5,615 bases of DNA. Source: Desulfonatronospira sp. (GTDB taxonomy: Bacteria > Desulfobacterota > Desulfovibrionia > Desulfovibrionales > Desulfonatronovibrionaceae). The DNA lies in the NCBI GenBank assembly GCA_003554505.1, contig PWGS01000035.1, forward strand, positions 1-5,615. The letters run 5' to 3'. Below, piece after piece: positions 1 through 5,612 of this stretch. Position numbers and translations under genes: made by a program. The stretch's first letter is position 1. Each line of letters begins with the position of its first letter. The notes below the pieces were generated by a model, which saw nothing but the letters and a program-made list of their open reading frames with translations, did not search any database and had not been told where the DNA came from.

Positions 1-227
1 CATCCGGTTTTATCCTGGCCACCCTTCTGTCCGGGTCCATTCTGGTGGAAAACGTCATGAACTATCCCGGCCTGGGCCAGCTCATCTTCGAGGCCCTCAT
101 GCGCCAGGACGAATTCGTGGTAGTGGCCGCGGTGATGATGGGCTGCGTCATGCTCATGCTGGGCAATCTCATAGCCGACCTGCTCCTGGCCTGGTCAGAC
201 CCCAGGATAAGGCTGGAAAAGAATTAG
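1..227 (+). CDS. Opp/Dpp-type ABC transporter permease, first subunit (DppB/OppB family), C-terminal end only
   Basis: This is the 3' end of an inner-membrane permease of a peptide/nickel-type ABC importer; the gene starts before the window. Reading from base 3, 74 residues are visible before the TAG at 225-227. They contain the hallmark end of the DppB family: a segment like SGSILVENVMNYPGLGQL (the family's 'E.v..wPGLG.L' element), an acidic residue in RQDE, a hydrophobic last membrane span (about VVVAAVMMGCVMLMLGNLIADLLLA) and the closing DPRIR motif that ends most members. The next permease begins 4 nt after the stop, so the two are almost certainly co-translated and form the heteromeric membrane channel. 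The transported substrate cannot be read from this fragment; peptides are the default guess, with nickel or other small solutes possible. Confidence 0.93.
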   Translation, partial: SGFILATLLSGSILVENVMNYPGLGQLIFEALMRQDEFVVVAAVMMGCVMLMLGNLIADLLLAWSDPRIRLEKN

Positions 228-231
228 GGCC

Positions 232-1284
232 ATGCTCAAGCACCTGTTCAAAGAGATTACCAGACGCCCCATGGGAGTGGCCTGCCTGGCCATACTGGCG
301 GCCCTATACCTGGGCACCGTTTTTTCCCAGTTTCTGGCTCCATACCTGCCCACGGACCAGGACCTGAGCAGTGCCTATCCCCCTCCCACCAGGATTGTTC
401 TTGAGGACTGGAGGCCGCATGTGCAGGTCTATGAGCAGGTGGATCCGGCAGCTGCCAGGTACGAGCCGGGGGAAGGAGAAACAGCCCCCATAAAGTTTTT
501 TGCAGCAGGGGATGAATACCGTTTCTGGGGATTTATACCGGCCCAGATGCGCCTGTTTCAGGTGGAAGAGCCGCACCGGATATATCTTCTGGGCAGCGAC
601 GGCACAGGCAGGGATGTCTTTTCCAGGCTTCTCTACGGAGCCCAGGTGTCGCTAAGTATCGGGTTTATCGGGATCTGCATCACCATGACCCTGGGCTTTC
701 TGGTGGGAGGCATTGCCGGGTATTTCGGAGGCAAGACCGATTTTCTGGCCATGCGCCTGGTGGAATTCATCATCGCCGTACCTTCGCTGTATCTGCTCAT
801 AGCCCTGCGCGGGGCCCTGGCCGAGCGTTTTGAGCCGGAACAGATGTACCTGGTCATCGTCATCATACTCTCCCTTATCGGCTGGGCCGGGGCGGCGCGC
901 ATCATCAGGGGCATGGCCCTGTCCCTGCGGCAGCGCCCCTTTGTCCTGGCCGCCGAGGTCATGGGCCAGAGCAGCCTGCGCATACTTTTCCGGCATTTTC
1001 TGCCCAACCTGGCCAGCTATCTTTTGGTGGCGGCAACGCTGAGCATCCCGGCCTATATCCTGGCCGAAGCGGCGCTCAGTTTCCTGGGGCTGGGCATCCA
1101 GGAGCCCGGCACCTCCTGGGGGCTCATGCTGCAGCAGGCCCAGGAGCTGAAGGTCTTCACCCTGAACCTGTGGTGGCTTCTGACCCCCGGAGCAGCCATA
1201 TTCATCACCGTGATTACCTTCAACATGCTGGGGGACGTGCTGCGCGATATCGTCGATCCCCGGCAGCAGATGGTCAAGCGGTGA
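232..1284 (+). CDS. Opp/Dpp-type ABC transporter permease, second subunit (DppC/OppC family)
   Basis: This 350-residue inner-membrane permease would pair with the upstream DppB-like subunit to form the import channel. A first membrane span lies at about residues 14-36. It is followed by a long predicted periplasmic stretch (about 40-120) that includes a PPPTR turn and the GDEYRFWGFIP and LFQV elements. The GSDGTGRDVFSRLLYG motif (121-136) then opens the conserved permease domain. Further spans lie at about 138-160 and in the C-terminal half. The cytoplasmic EAA loop that contacts the ATPases is at about 240-259 (A-E-V-M-G with G245, ending FLPN), followed by the family's AEAALSFLGLG-QEPGTSWG segment. 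At 350 residues it is about 50 longer than E. coli DppC (about 300), because of the periplasmic insert. That insert is known from a large subfamily of bacterial permeases, so it is not a fusion. The ATG at 232 lies 4 nt after the previous stop, which suggests translational coupling. Confidence 0.95.
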   Translation: MLKHLFKEITRRPMGVACLAILAALYLGTVFSQFLAPYLPTDQDLSSAYPPPTRIVLEDWRPHVQVYEQVDPAAARYEPGEGETAPIKFFAAGDEYRFWGFIPAQMRLFQVEEPHRIYLLGSDGTGRDVFSRLLYGAQVSLSIGFIGICITMTLGFLVGGIAGYFGGKTDFLAMRLVEFIIAVPSLYLLIALRGALAERFEPEQMYLVIVIILSLIGWAGAARIIRGMALSLRQRPFVLAAEVMGQSSLRILFRHFLPNLASYLLVAATLSIPAYILAEAALSFLGLGIQEPGTSWGLMLQQAQELKVFTLNLWWLLTPGAAIFITVITFNMLGDVLRDIVDPRQQMVKR

Positions 1285-1290
1285 GTCTGG

Positions 1291-1353
1291 GGCATAGGGC
1301 ATGGAGCATGGGGCATGGGGCAGGGATCAGGGGGAAGGGAGAACGGGGAAGAA
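1291..1353. repeat. Decaying heptanucleotide tandem repeat (about nine 7-bp units, core GGCATGG)
   Basis: Starting 6 nt after the permease stop, the sequence can be cut into consecutive 7-mers with no gaps: GGCATAG at 1291, GGCATGG at 1298, AGCATGG at 1305, GGCATGG at 1312 and GGCAGGG at 1319. Progressively weaker units follow to about 1353 (ATCAGGG at 1326, GGAAGGG at 1333). The first five units differ from the core at one position or two. The later ones keep the purine-rich, G-ending pattern. The strand is strongly G-rich with almost no C outside the CAT. Heptanucleotide tandem repeats of this general kind are known from cyanobacteria (STRR sequences) and other bacteria. Function, if any, is unknown. 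It sits in the only sizeable gap of an otherwise packed operon. Confidence 0.8.
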
Positions 1354-1387
1354 GAAAGTGATGAATGTTGAAGGGTAAAGCAGGAAG

Positions 1388-1447
1388 ATGGTAGTTGCCG
1401 TGTATAGACCGCCCTGGAAAACAGGAAAACAGTTCAGAATGTTATGA
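1388..1447 (+). CDS. Possible 19-codon mini-ORF coupled to the first ATPase gene
   Basis: An ATG at 1388 opens a 19-codon frame that begins MVVAVYRPPWKTGK and ends with TGA at 1445-1447. That stop overlaps the ATG (1444) of the next gene as ATGA, the geometry typical of translational coupling. An AGGA at 1382-1385 lies only 2 nt before the ATG, too close for a good Shine-Dalgarno site. The main reason to take it seriously is that the ATPase start at 1444 has no well-placed ribosome binding site of its own: the nearest AGGA is at 1423-1426, 17 nt away. I do not recognise the peptide. A chance ORF is at least as likely. Confidence 0.2.
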   Translation: MVVAVYRPPWKTGKQFRML

Positions 1448-2340
1448 TTAAGCAGGAAGGCACTGACAACAGCCCTGAATCCGGGAGTGATAAGCTCCTG
1501 GATGTCCGGAATCTGTGCATAGATTTCCAGGTGCATGATGAGGTGCACCGGGCTGTGGACAAAGTGTCTTTTTCCATTGCCCCGGGGGAGGTCCTGGCGG
1601 TGGTGGGGGAGTCCGGCAGCGGCAAGAGTGTCACCGGGCTGTCCCTGACCGGTCTTCTGCCTCCTCCTCCGGGCTGCCGGGTGGGTGGTGAAGTGCTCTA
1701 CCAGGGCCGCAATCTGCTTGAGTGCAGCCCCAGGGAACTCAGGCAGTACCGGGGCAAGCAGATAGCTTATATTTTTCAGGAGCCGGGTACAGCCCTGAAC
1801 CCTGTGTTCACCATAGGCCACCAGATCGCCGAGGCCATCCGGCTGCATCGCCCCGGGGTAAAAGACGTAAAGGCAGAAATCGTAAAGGCCCTGGACATGG
1901 TCAAGATACACGAGCCTGAAAGGCGTTTTGAGGATTATCCGCACCAGCTGAGCGGCGGCATGCAGCAAAGAGTGATGATAGCCATGGCCCTGGCCTGCAA
2001 TCCCAGGCTCCTGGTGGCGGACGAGCCCACCACCGCCCTGGACGTGACCATCCAGGCCCAGATAATAAACCTTCTAAGGGAGCTGCGGGAAAGACTGGGC
2101 ATGTCCATCATGCTCATTACCCACAACTTCGGCATTGTGTCCGGGTTTGCAGACAGGGTGGCGGTCATGCGCCAGGGCAGGATCTTGGAGCAAAAAGACA
2201 CGTCGGGGATTCTCAAAAGCCCGGAGCACCCCTACACCAGGGCCCTCATAGGCTGCATTCCGGTCCTGGGACGCAAGCTGCACAGACTGCCCACCATAGA
2301 ATCCGAAACCAGGCAGGAGCAGGAGCATGGCCAAACCTGA
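1444..2340 (+). CDS. Opp/Dpp-type ABC transporter ATP-binding protein, first ATPase (DppD/OppD family)
   Basis: This 298-residue cytoplasmic ATPase would power the peptide-type importer with the next gene product as its partner. All nucleotide-binding motifs are intact: Walker A GESGSGKS (55-62), Q-loop in FQEP (Q112), signature LSGGMQQR (169-176), Walker B LLVADE (189-194, catalytic E194), the D-loop ALDV just after it, and the switch histidine in ITH (H227). The C-terminal [12 protein letters not shown] segment marks the start of the oligopeptide/dipeptide ATPase C-terminal domain. The protein stops about 30 residues later without the usual GC.F..RC cysteine motif; E. coli DppD is about 327 residues. 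The start at 1444 is the only reasonable one: a stop in frame lies at 1405 and no later Met precedes the ATPase core. It overlaps the next gene by 14 nt. Confidence 0.95.
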   Translation: MIKQEGTDNSPESGSDKLLDVRNLCIDFQVHDEVHRAVDKVSFSIAPGEVLAVVGESGSGKSVTGLSLTGLLPPPPGCRVGGEVLYQGRNLLECSPRELRQYRGKQIAYIFQEPGTALNPVFTIGHQIAEAIRLHRPGVKDVKAEIVKALDMVKIHEPERRFEDYPHQLSGGMQQRVMIAMALACNPRLLVADEPTTALDVTIQAQIINLLRELRERLGMSIMLITHNFGIVSGFADRVAVMRQGRILEQKDTSGILKSPEHPYTRALIGCIPVLGRKLHRLPTIESETRQEQEHGQT

Positions 2341-3202
2341 TGCAAAGGCTGACCTGACCCCGGCCGGGCAGGCGGTTCAGGACAAACCCGGTCACTCCGG
2401 GGACTGGAATTCAGCCCCGGCCCTGGTGCAGGTCAAGAACCTCAAGGTGTATTTCCCTGTTTACGGAGGTCTTTTCCGGCGGGTGCGGGGCTACATGCGG
2501 GCTGTGGATGATGTCGGTTTTAGTGTTCCGGAAGGCTCCACCGTGGGCCTGGTGGGGGAATCCGGCAGCGGCAAGACCACCACGGGACGCAGTATGGTCA
2601 GGCTTGTTCAGCCCACCGCCGGAGAGATCCTCTACCGGGGCCGTGATGTAGTCGGCCTGAGCAAGCGCGAATTTTTCCCCTACCGCAAAAGGATGCAGAT
2701 GATCTTTCAGGATCCCTTCAACTCCCTCAACCCCAGGATGAGCGTGGAAAAGATCCTCACCGAGCCCCTGGGCATCCACTTTCCCCGGATGAGTGCTGAT
2801 GAAAGGCATATGCGCTGCGCCCGGCTCATGGAGATGGTAGGACTCAAGCCTGATCAGCTGCGGCGCTATCCCCACGAGTTCAGCGGCGGACAGCGCCAGC
2901 GCATAGGAATAGCCAGGGCCCTGGCCGTGGAGCCGGAATTCATCATCTGCGACGAACCGGTAAGCGCCCTGGACGTATCCGTGCAGGCCACCATCATCAA
3001 TCTGCTGCAGGATCTGCAGGAAGAGCTGGGGCTTACCTACCTGTTCATAGCTCATGACCTGGCAGTGGTGGAGCACATAAGCGATTATGTCCTGGTGATG
3101 CACCAGGGCCGGATCGTGGAACAGGCAAGCTCGGAAGTTATTTACAGTGCACCGCAGCATCCGTATACTCGCCAGTTGCTGGAGGCGGTTCCCCGTTTGT
3201 AG
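2327..3202 (+). CDS. Opp/Dpp-type ABC transporter ATP-binding protein, second ATPase (DppF/OppF family)
   Basis: This 291-residue cytoplasmic ATPase is the second half of the ATPase pair. A polar N-terminal extension of about 33 residues precedes the core. The YFPVYGGLFRRVRGYMRAVD segment (about 42-61) is the DppF/OppF-type N-terminal signature. The motifs are Walker A GESGSGKT (77-84), Q-loop FQDP (Q128), signature FSGGQRQR (185-192), Walker B FIICDE (205-210, catalytic E210), SALDVSVQ D-loop region, and switch histidine in IAHD (H243). It ends at HPYTRQLLEAVPRL, right where the family's C-terminal domain begins, so it is about 30-40 residues shorter than E. coli DppF (334) and lacks the cysteine motif. 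The start is supported by AGGAG at 2315-2319, 7 nt before the ATG. It is the last gene of the transporter group; the toxin-antitoxin promoter begins 21 nt downstream and no terminator is visible between. Confidence 0.95.
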   Translation: MAKPDAKADLTPAGQAVQDKPGHSGDWNSAPALVQVKNLKVYFPVYGGLFRRVRGYMRAVDDVGFSVPEGSTVGLVGESGSGKTTTGRSMVRLVQPTAGEILYRGRDVVGLSKREFFPYRKRMQMIFQDPFNSLNPRMSVEKILTEPLGIHFPRMSADERHMRCARLMEMVGLKPDQLRRYPHEFSGGQRQRIGIARALAVEPEFIICDEPVSALDVSVQATIINLLQDLQEELGLTYLFIAHDLAVVEHISDYVLVMHQGRIVEQASSEVIYSAPQHPYTRQLLEAVPRL

Positions 3203-3223
3203 AGAAGCCCGGGAATGTTCAGC

Positions 3224-3251
3224 TTGACAAAGCTCTGTTGGAGTGTACAGT
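3224..3251 (+). promoter_or_regulatory. Sigma-70-type promoter of the toxin-antitoxin pair
   Basis: A perfect TTGACA -35 hexamer lies at 3224-3229. A 16-bp spacer separates it from TACAGT at 3246-3251, which matches four of six -10 positions. Transcription would start near 3258, leaving a leader of about 23 nt that holds the AGGAGG ribosome binding site. The -10 box lies inside the inverted-repeat operator, as expected for an autorepressed module. Confidence 0.6.
3235..3250. promoter_or_regulatory. LexA-box-like sequence CTGT-N8-ACAG
   Basis: CTGT at 3235-3238 and ACAG at 3247-3250 are separated by exactly 8 bases, matching the E. coli-type SOS box core. The site lies between the -35 and -10 elements, where LexA would block transcription. 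Against it, the 8 middle bases (TGGAGTGT) are not AT-rich, the ACAG half is shared with the antitoxin operator, and the LexA consensus of this organism is unknown. Confidence 0.3.
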
Positions 3252-3263
3252 TGGCTGTACACT
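3242..3263. promoter_or_regulatory. Inverted-repeat operator with paired TGTACA cores (YefM/Phd-type autorepression site)
   Basis: A perfect 9-bp inverted repeat, AGTGTACAG at 3242-3250 and CTGTACACT at 3255-3263, is separated by TTGG. Each arm contains the self-palindromic hexamer TGTACA (3244-3249 and 3256-3261), with centres 12 bp apart. TGTACA cores are the recognised binding element in YefM-YoeB operators, and GTGTACAC-like sites occur at Phd-regulated promoters. The repeat covers the -10 box and probable transcription start of the antitoxin gene, so repression by the antitoxin or toxin-antitoxin complex is the natural reading. Confidence 0.7.
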
Positions 3264-3265
3264 TC

Positions 3266-3271
3266 AGGAGG
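3266..3271 (+). promoter_or_regulatory. Strong ribosome binding site that fixes the antitoxin start
   Basis: AGGAGG lies 9 nt before the ATG at 3281. It selects that ATG over an in-frame ATG at 3215, which lies upstream of the promoter and would prefix 22 residues unlike anything in the antitoxin family. Confidence 0.85.
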
Positions 3272-3280
3272 ACAGAGAAA

Positions 3281-3514
3281 ATGAAAACAGTTGCTTTCAC
3301 AGAGTTTCGCAAAAAGGCTTCTGATTTTATCACCGAGGTGGAACAAGGTGAAAACATTCTTCTTCTCAGGCGGGGAAAGCCTGTAGCCGAGGTTGTCCCT
3401 TTTACTGAAAAAGAGCAGCGGATACCTTCATGGAAGCAGTCCCGGGATCGTCTCCAGATTTCAGGGAGTGATCTGACCACAGCTGTGCTGGAGGAGCGTG
3501 AGGCCGGGTCATGA
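3281..3514 (+). CDS. Type II antitoxin, Phd/YefM (prevent-host-death) family
   Basis: This 77-residue protein is predicted to bind and neutralise the PIN-domain toxin encoded next and to repress its own promoter. The N-terminal half (about 1-42) has the Phd/YefM fold pattern: an opening strand plus T-E-F-R, a helix KKASDFITEVEQGE, then strands with ILLLRRGKPVAEVVPF. The R-RGKPVA-VVP element is the family's most recognisable piece. The C-terminal part (about 43-77) is charged and probably disordered until it wraps around the toxin. The start at 3281 follows a strong AGGAGG, and the TGTACA operator just upstream fits this DNA-binding family. Its stop overlaps the toxin start as ATGA. GC content is clearly lower than in the flanking genes, suggesting acquisition. 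The partner family is VapC-like rather than the YoeB or Doc toxins after which this antitoxin family is named; such mixed pairs are known. Confidence 0.9.
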   Translation: MKTVAFTEFRKKASDFITEVEQGENILLLRRGKPVAEVVPFTEKEQRIPSWKQSRDRLQISGSDLTTAVLEEREAGS

Positions 3515-3927
3515 AGCTGGCAGTGGATTCTTCTGCATTTGCCAAGCGATATGTTGAAGAACCAGGCAGTGATAAGCTGGATTTTTTGCTCAAGGATGCT
3601 GCCCAACTTTTTTTCTGTGTTATTCTGGTTCCGGAGATTATCTCAGCTTTAAGCCGCAGGCGAAGAGAGGGCCTTTTAACTGCTGCAGATTACCAAATGG
3701 TCAAGGCCGGGTTGCTGGAAGATGTTTCCGATGCCACTGTGCTGCAGGTTACATCCAGGGTGGTCTCGCATTCGGTCAGGCTGTTGGAGGATAATGTCCT
3801 GCGCTCTCTGGATGCGTTGCATGTGGCAGGGGCTATTGAATGCCGGGCTGATCTTTTTGCAACTTCAGACAAGCAGCAGTTTACTGCCGCGAAAAAAGCA
3901 GGCCTTAAGGTGGAATTTGTTGGTTGA
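3511..3927 (+). CDS. vapC: PIN-domain ribonuclease toxin (VapC-like)
   Basis: This 138-residue predicted Mg2+-dependent endoribonuclease of the PIN family is the toxin of the pair. The four acidic positions of a PIN active site can be placed: D6 in AVDSSAF, E42 in VPEIISAL, D101 in SLDALHVAGA and D120 in ATSDKQQ. The order, spacing and surrounding motifs (LDALH..A, then FATSDKQF-like) match PIN toxins, and the length is typical (130-140 residues). VapC toxins usually cut initiator tRNA or the 23S sarcin-ricin loop; the target here cannot be read from sequence. The ATG overlaps the antitoxin stop by 4 nt (ATGA), with GAGG at 3500-3503 as a plausible ribosome binding site, so translation is probably coupled to the antitoxin. 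No frameshift or lost catalytic residue is seen, so the toxin looks functional. Its GC is lower than that of its neighbours. Confidence 0.9.
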   Translation: MKLAVDSSAFAKRYVEEPGSDKLDFLLKDAAQLFFCVILVPEIISALSRRRREGLLTAADYQMVKAGLLEDVSDATVLQVTSRVVSHSVRLLEDNVLRSLDALHVAGAIECRADLFATSDKQQFTAAKKAGLKVEFVG

Positions 3928-3979
3928 AAGTAACTTGATCCACCAGAAAGCCCGCTTATTACTGCAGAAAAAACTGTCT

Positions 3980-4008
3980 GCTGACTTCCGGGGACCGGGG
4001 GCTGACTT
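3980..4008. repeat. Short direct repeat GCTGACTT flanking a CCGGGG-A-CCGGGG element
   Basis: GCTGACTT occurs at 3980-3987 and again at 4001-4008, 21 bp apart. Between them is a doubled CCGGGG motif (3988-3993 and 3995-4000). The second copy runs into six T residues (4007-4012). The direct repeat could be a protein-binding pair for recN control or chance. It is not a convincing rho-independent terminator, because the only stem is CCGG with CCGG around a 3-nt loop. Confidence 0.4.
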
Positions 4009-4028
4009 TTTTAAGTTTAGCCTGTAAT
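4002..4028 (+). promoter_or_regulatory. Weak candidate promoter for recN
   Basis: CTGACT at 4002-4007 matches four of six -35 positions. TGTAAT at 4023-4028 matches five of six -10 positions. The spacer is 15 bp, shorter than the preferred 17. Transcription would start near 4035, giving a short leader to the ATG at 4053. RecN could instead be read from the toxin-antitoxin promoter, since no clear terminator intervenes. Confidence 0.3.
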
Positions 4029-4052
4029 GCCAATGTGAAAAGCAAAAAGCTC

Positions 4053-5612
4053 ATGCTGGAACTTTTAAGAATAAAAAACCTGGCCCTTATCCAGGACATG
4101 GAGCTGGAATTCGACCCGGGGCTGAACGTGCTTACCGGGGAATCCGGGGCGGGCAAGTCCTTTATCCTCAGGGCCCTGGATTTTATCCTGGGGGAGAAGA
4201 TGTCCGCGTCCATGGTCCGCTCCGGGCAGGACAAGGCCTTGGTTGAGGCGGTCTTTGTCCTGGACGGGGAGGAGTATATCATCAAGCGGGAGCTTGCGGC
4301 CAGGACTTCGCGCAGCCGGTTCTACCTGAACGATTCCCTGAGTTCACAGGACCGCATCCAGTCCCTGCGGGACAGTCTTCTGATCTATACCAGCCAGCAC
4401 GGGCAGCAGAAGCTCTTGAAGCCGGCCTACCATGTAAGGATCCTTGACGGATTCCTGGAAAACCCCGGAGTACTGCAGAAAAAGGACGAACTCCTGGAGA
4501 GCATGAACCAGGTCCTGGACAGAAAAAAACAGATCCAGGGCAGGCTGGCTGAGCTTGAAGAGAAAAAAGAACTCCTGGAGTACCAGAAAGCCAGGATTGA
4601 CGAGGTGCATCCCGAGGCAGGGGAGGAAGATGACCTCATGGCCCGGCGCGATGAGATAAAATCCAGGGCGGATCTGGCCCAGGACGTGCAAAAGGGCCTG
4701 GACATCCTGCATTCGCCCCAGGGAAATCTCCTGGAGGGGGTGCGCCAGCTCTGCCGCATAGCCGAGCGCATGAAAACCATGGATGAAGGATACGCCAGGC
4801 AGGCCGGGGAACTGGAGAACGCTGCCGCAGCACTGGAAGATTTTGACCGGATCCTTCGAAGCACAAGGGTGCATGACGAAGAGGCGGAGCTGGAAAAGGT
4901 GGAATCCAGGCTCTGGGAGCTGAACCAGCTGAAAAGAAAGCTTGGGCGTACCCTGGATGAAATCCTGGACATGGAGCGAGAGATCCAGGAGCATCTTTCT
5001 TTTCTGGACCAGGGCCGCCTGGACCTGAAGCAGCTGGAGCGCCAGGAGGCCAGACTGGCCCGGGAACTGGACCAGGCCGCAGGAGAGCTCAACCAGGAGC
5101 GCAGGAAATGCGCCGGTGAGCTGGCCTCCAGGCTGGAAAAGGAACTCCAGTGCCTGGGGTTTTCAGAGCATGTCCGGGTGGAGTTTCAATTTTCCCCTGT
5201 GGAGATTTATCCGGGCATCAATGAAGACAGGCCAAGACTGTTGTGGATACCCAACCCGGGTCAGCCGGCCCAGCCCCTGGACAAGATCGCTTCCGGAGGC
5301 GAGCTTTCCAGGTTTTTGCTGGCCCTGGTAGGGCTGCGTTCGGAAAAGGGCATGCCCACCCTTTTATTCGACGAGGTGGATGCAGGCATCGGGGGAGGCA
5401 CCCTGATCCAGGTGGGACAAAGGATCCAGGAACTGGCCCGCAACCGGCAGGTTCTCCTGATAACCCACTGGCCGCAGCTGGCGGACCTGGCCGACTGTCA
5501 TTTCATGGTGCAAAAAGAGGTCTACAGCGACCAGACCTATACCCTGTGCTCCAGGCTGGACGCAGAGCAGTCCAGAAGCGAGCTTTCGCGTATGGCTGGA
5601 GAAGGCGGATGA
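4053..5612 (+). CDS. recN: DNA repair protein RecN (SMC-like ATPase)
   Basis: RecN is a cytoplasmic SMC-like ATPase that acts early in recombinational repair of double-strand breaks, tethering DNA ends for RecA. From the ATG at 4053 it has 519 residues. The opening LELLRIKNLALIQDMELEF and GLNVLTG lead into Walker A GESGAGKS (29-36; many RecN proteins have GETGAGKS). A long charged, leucine-rich coiled-coil region spans about 150-370, folding back on itself. The C-terminal ATPase half has the signature SGGELSRFLLAL (S414-G-G-E417), Walker B LLFDEVDAGIGG (D440, E441) and the switch histidine in ITHWPQLADLA (H472). A GTG at 4035 would add six residues (MKSKKL), but most RecN proteins begin near MLEL and neither start has a good Shine-Dalgarno site. 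The protein stops at LSRMAGEGG, about 17-30 residues earlier than typical RecN (E. coli 553). In many bacteria recN is under SOS control. Confidence 0.95.
   Translation: MLELLRIKNLALIQDMELEFDPGLNVLTGESGAGKSFILRALDFILGEKMSASMVRSGQDKALVEAVFVLDGEEYIIKRELAARTSRSRFYLNDSLSSQDRIQSLRDSLLIYTSQHGQQKLLKPAYHVRILDGFLENPGVLQKKDELLESMNQVLDRKKQIQGRLAELEEKKELLEYQKARIDEVHPEAGEEDDLMARRDEIKSRADLAQDVQKGLDILHSPQGNLLEGVRQLCRIAERMKTMDEGYARQAGELENAAAALEDFDRILRSTRVHDEEAELEKVESRLWELNQLKRKLGRTLDEILDMEREIQEHLSFLDQGRLDLKQLERQEARLARELDQAAGELNQERRKCAGELASRLEKELQCLGFSEHVRVEFQFSPVEIYPGINEDRPRLLWIPNPGQPAQPLDKIASGGELSRFLLALVGLRSEKGMPTLLFDEVDAGIGGGTLIQVGQRIQELARNRQVLLITHWPQLADLADCHFMVQKEVYSDQTYTLCSRLDAEQSRSELSRMAGEGG

Noticed and set aside
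652..1302. A 216-codon open frame on the minus strand opposite the second permease.
   Set aside because: It is antisense to a clear permease, rich in Gln, Gly and His as expected for a shadow frame in GC-rich DNA, and shows no recognisable domain.
1327..1968. A 213-codon minus-strand frame spanning the heptad repeat and the first ATPase.
   Set aside because: Most of it is the complement of conserved ATPase motifs, with no family resemblance of its own.
3242..3263. The perfect inverted repeat read as a rho-independent terminator for the transporter operon.
   Set aside because: No T-run follows it, and it overlaps a promoter and the TGTACA cores, so a DNA operator is the better explanation.
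3215..3280. An upstream in-frame ATG that would lengthen the antitoxin by 22 residues.
   Set aside because: It lies upstream of the TTGACA promoter, lacks a ribosome binding site, and the added residues do not fit the Phd/YefM family. The ATG at 3281 has AGGAGG at the right distance.
2411..3346. A 311-codon minus-strand frame opposite the second ATPase.
   Set aside because: It covers the complement of Walker A, signature and Walker B motifs and runs through the toxin-antitoxin promoter. The forward gene explains the sequence.
3923..3934. GTT-N6-AAC after the toxin stop as a possible SOS box for recN.
   Set aside because: It does not match a LexA consensus I know, and three-base arms are expected by chance.
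3964..4012. A possible terminator before recN (GCAGA/TCTGC stem at 3964-3981, CCGG/CCGG stem at 3988-3998, T-run at 4007-4012).
   Set aside because: The stems are only 4-5 bp, and the T-run is separated from the CCGG stem by eight bases, so no stable stem directly precedes it.
4344..5092. Two long minus-strand frames (216 and 221 codons) opposite recN, one very rich in Ser and Arg.
   Set aside because: The composition is what the complement of a Glu/Leu-rich coiled coil gives. No start signals or domains are seen.
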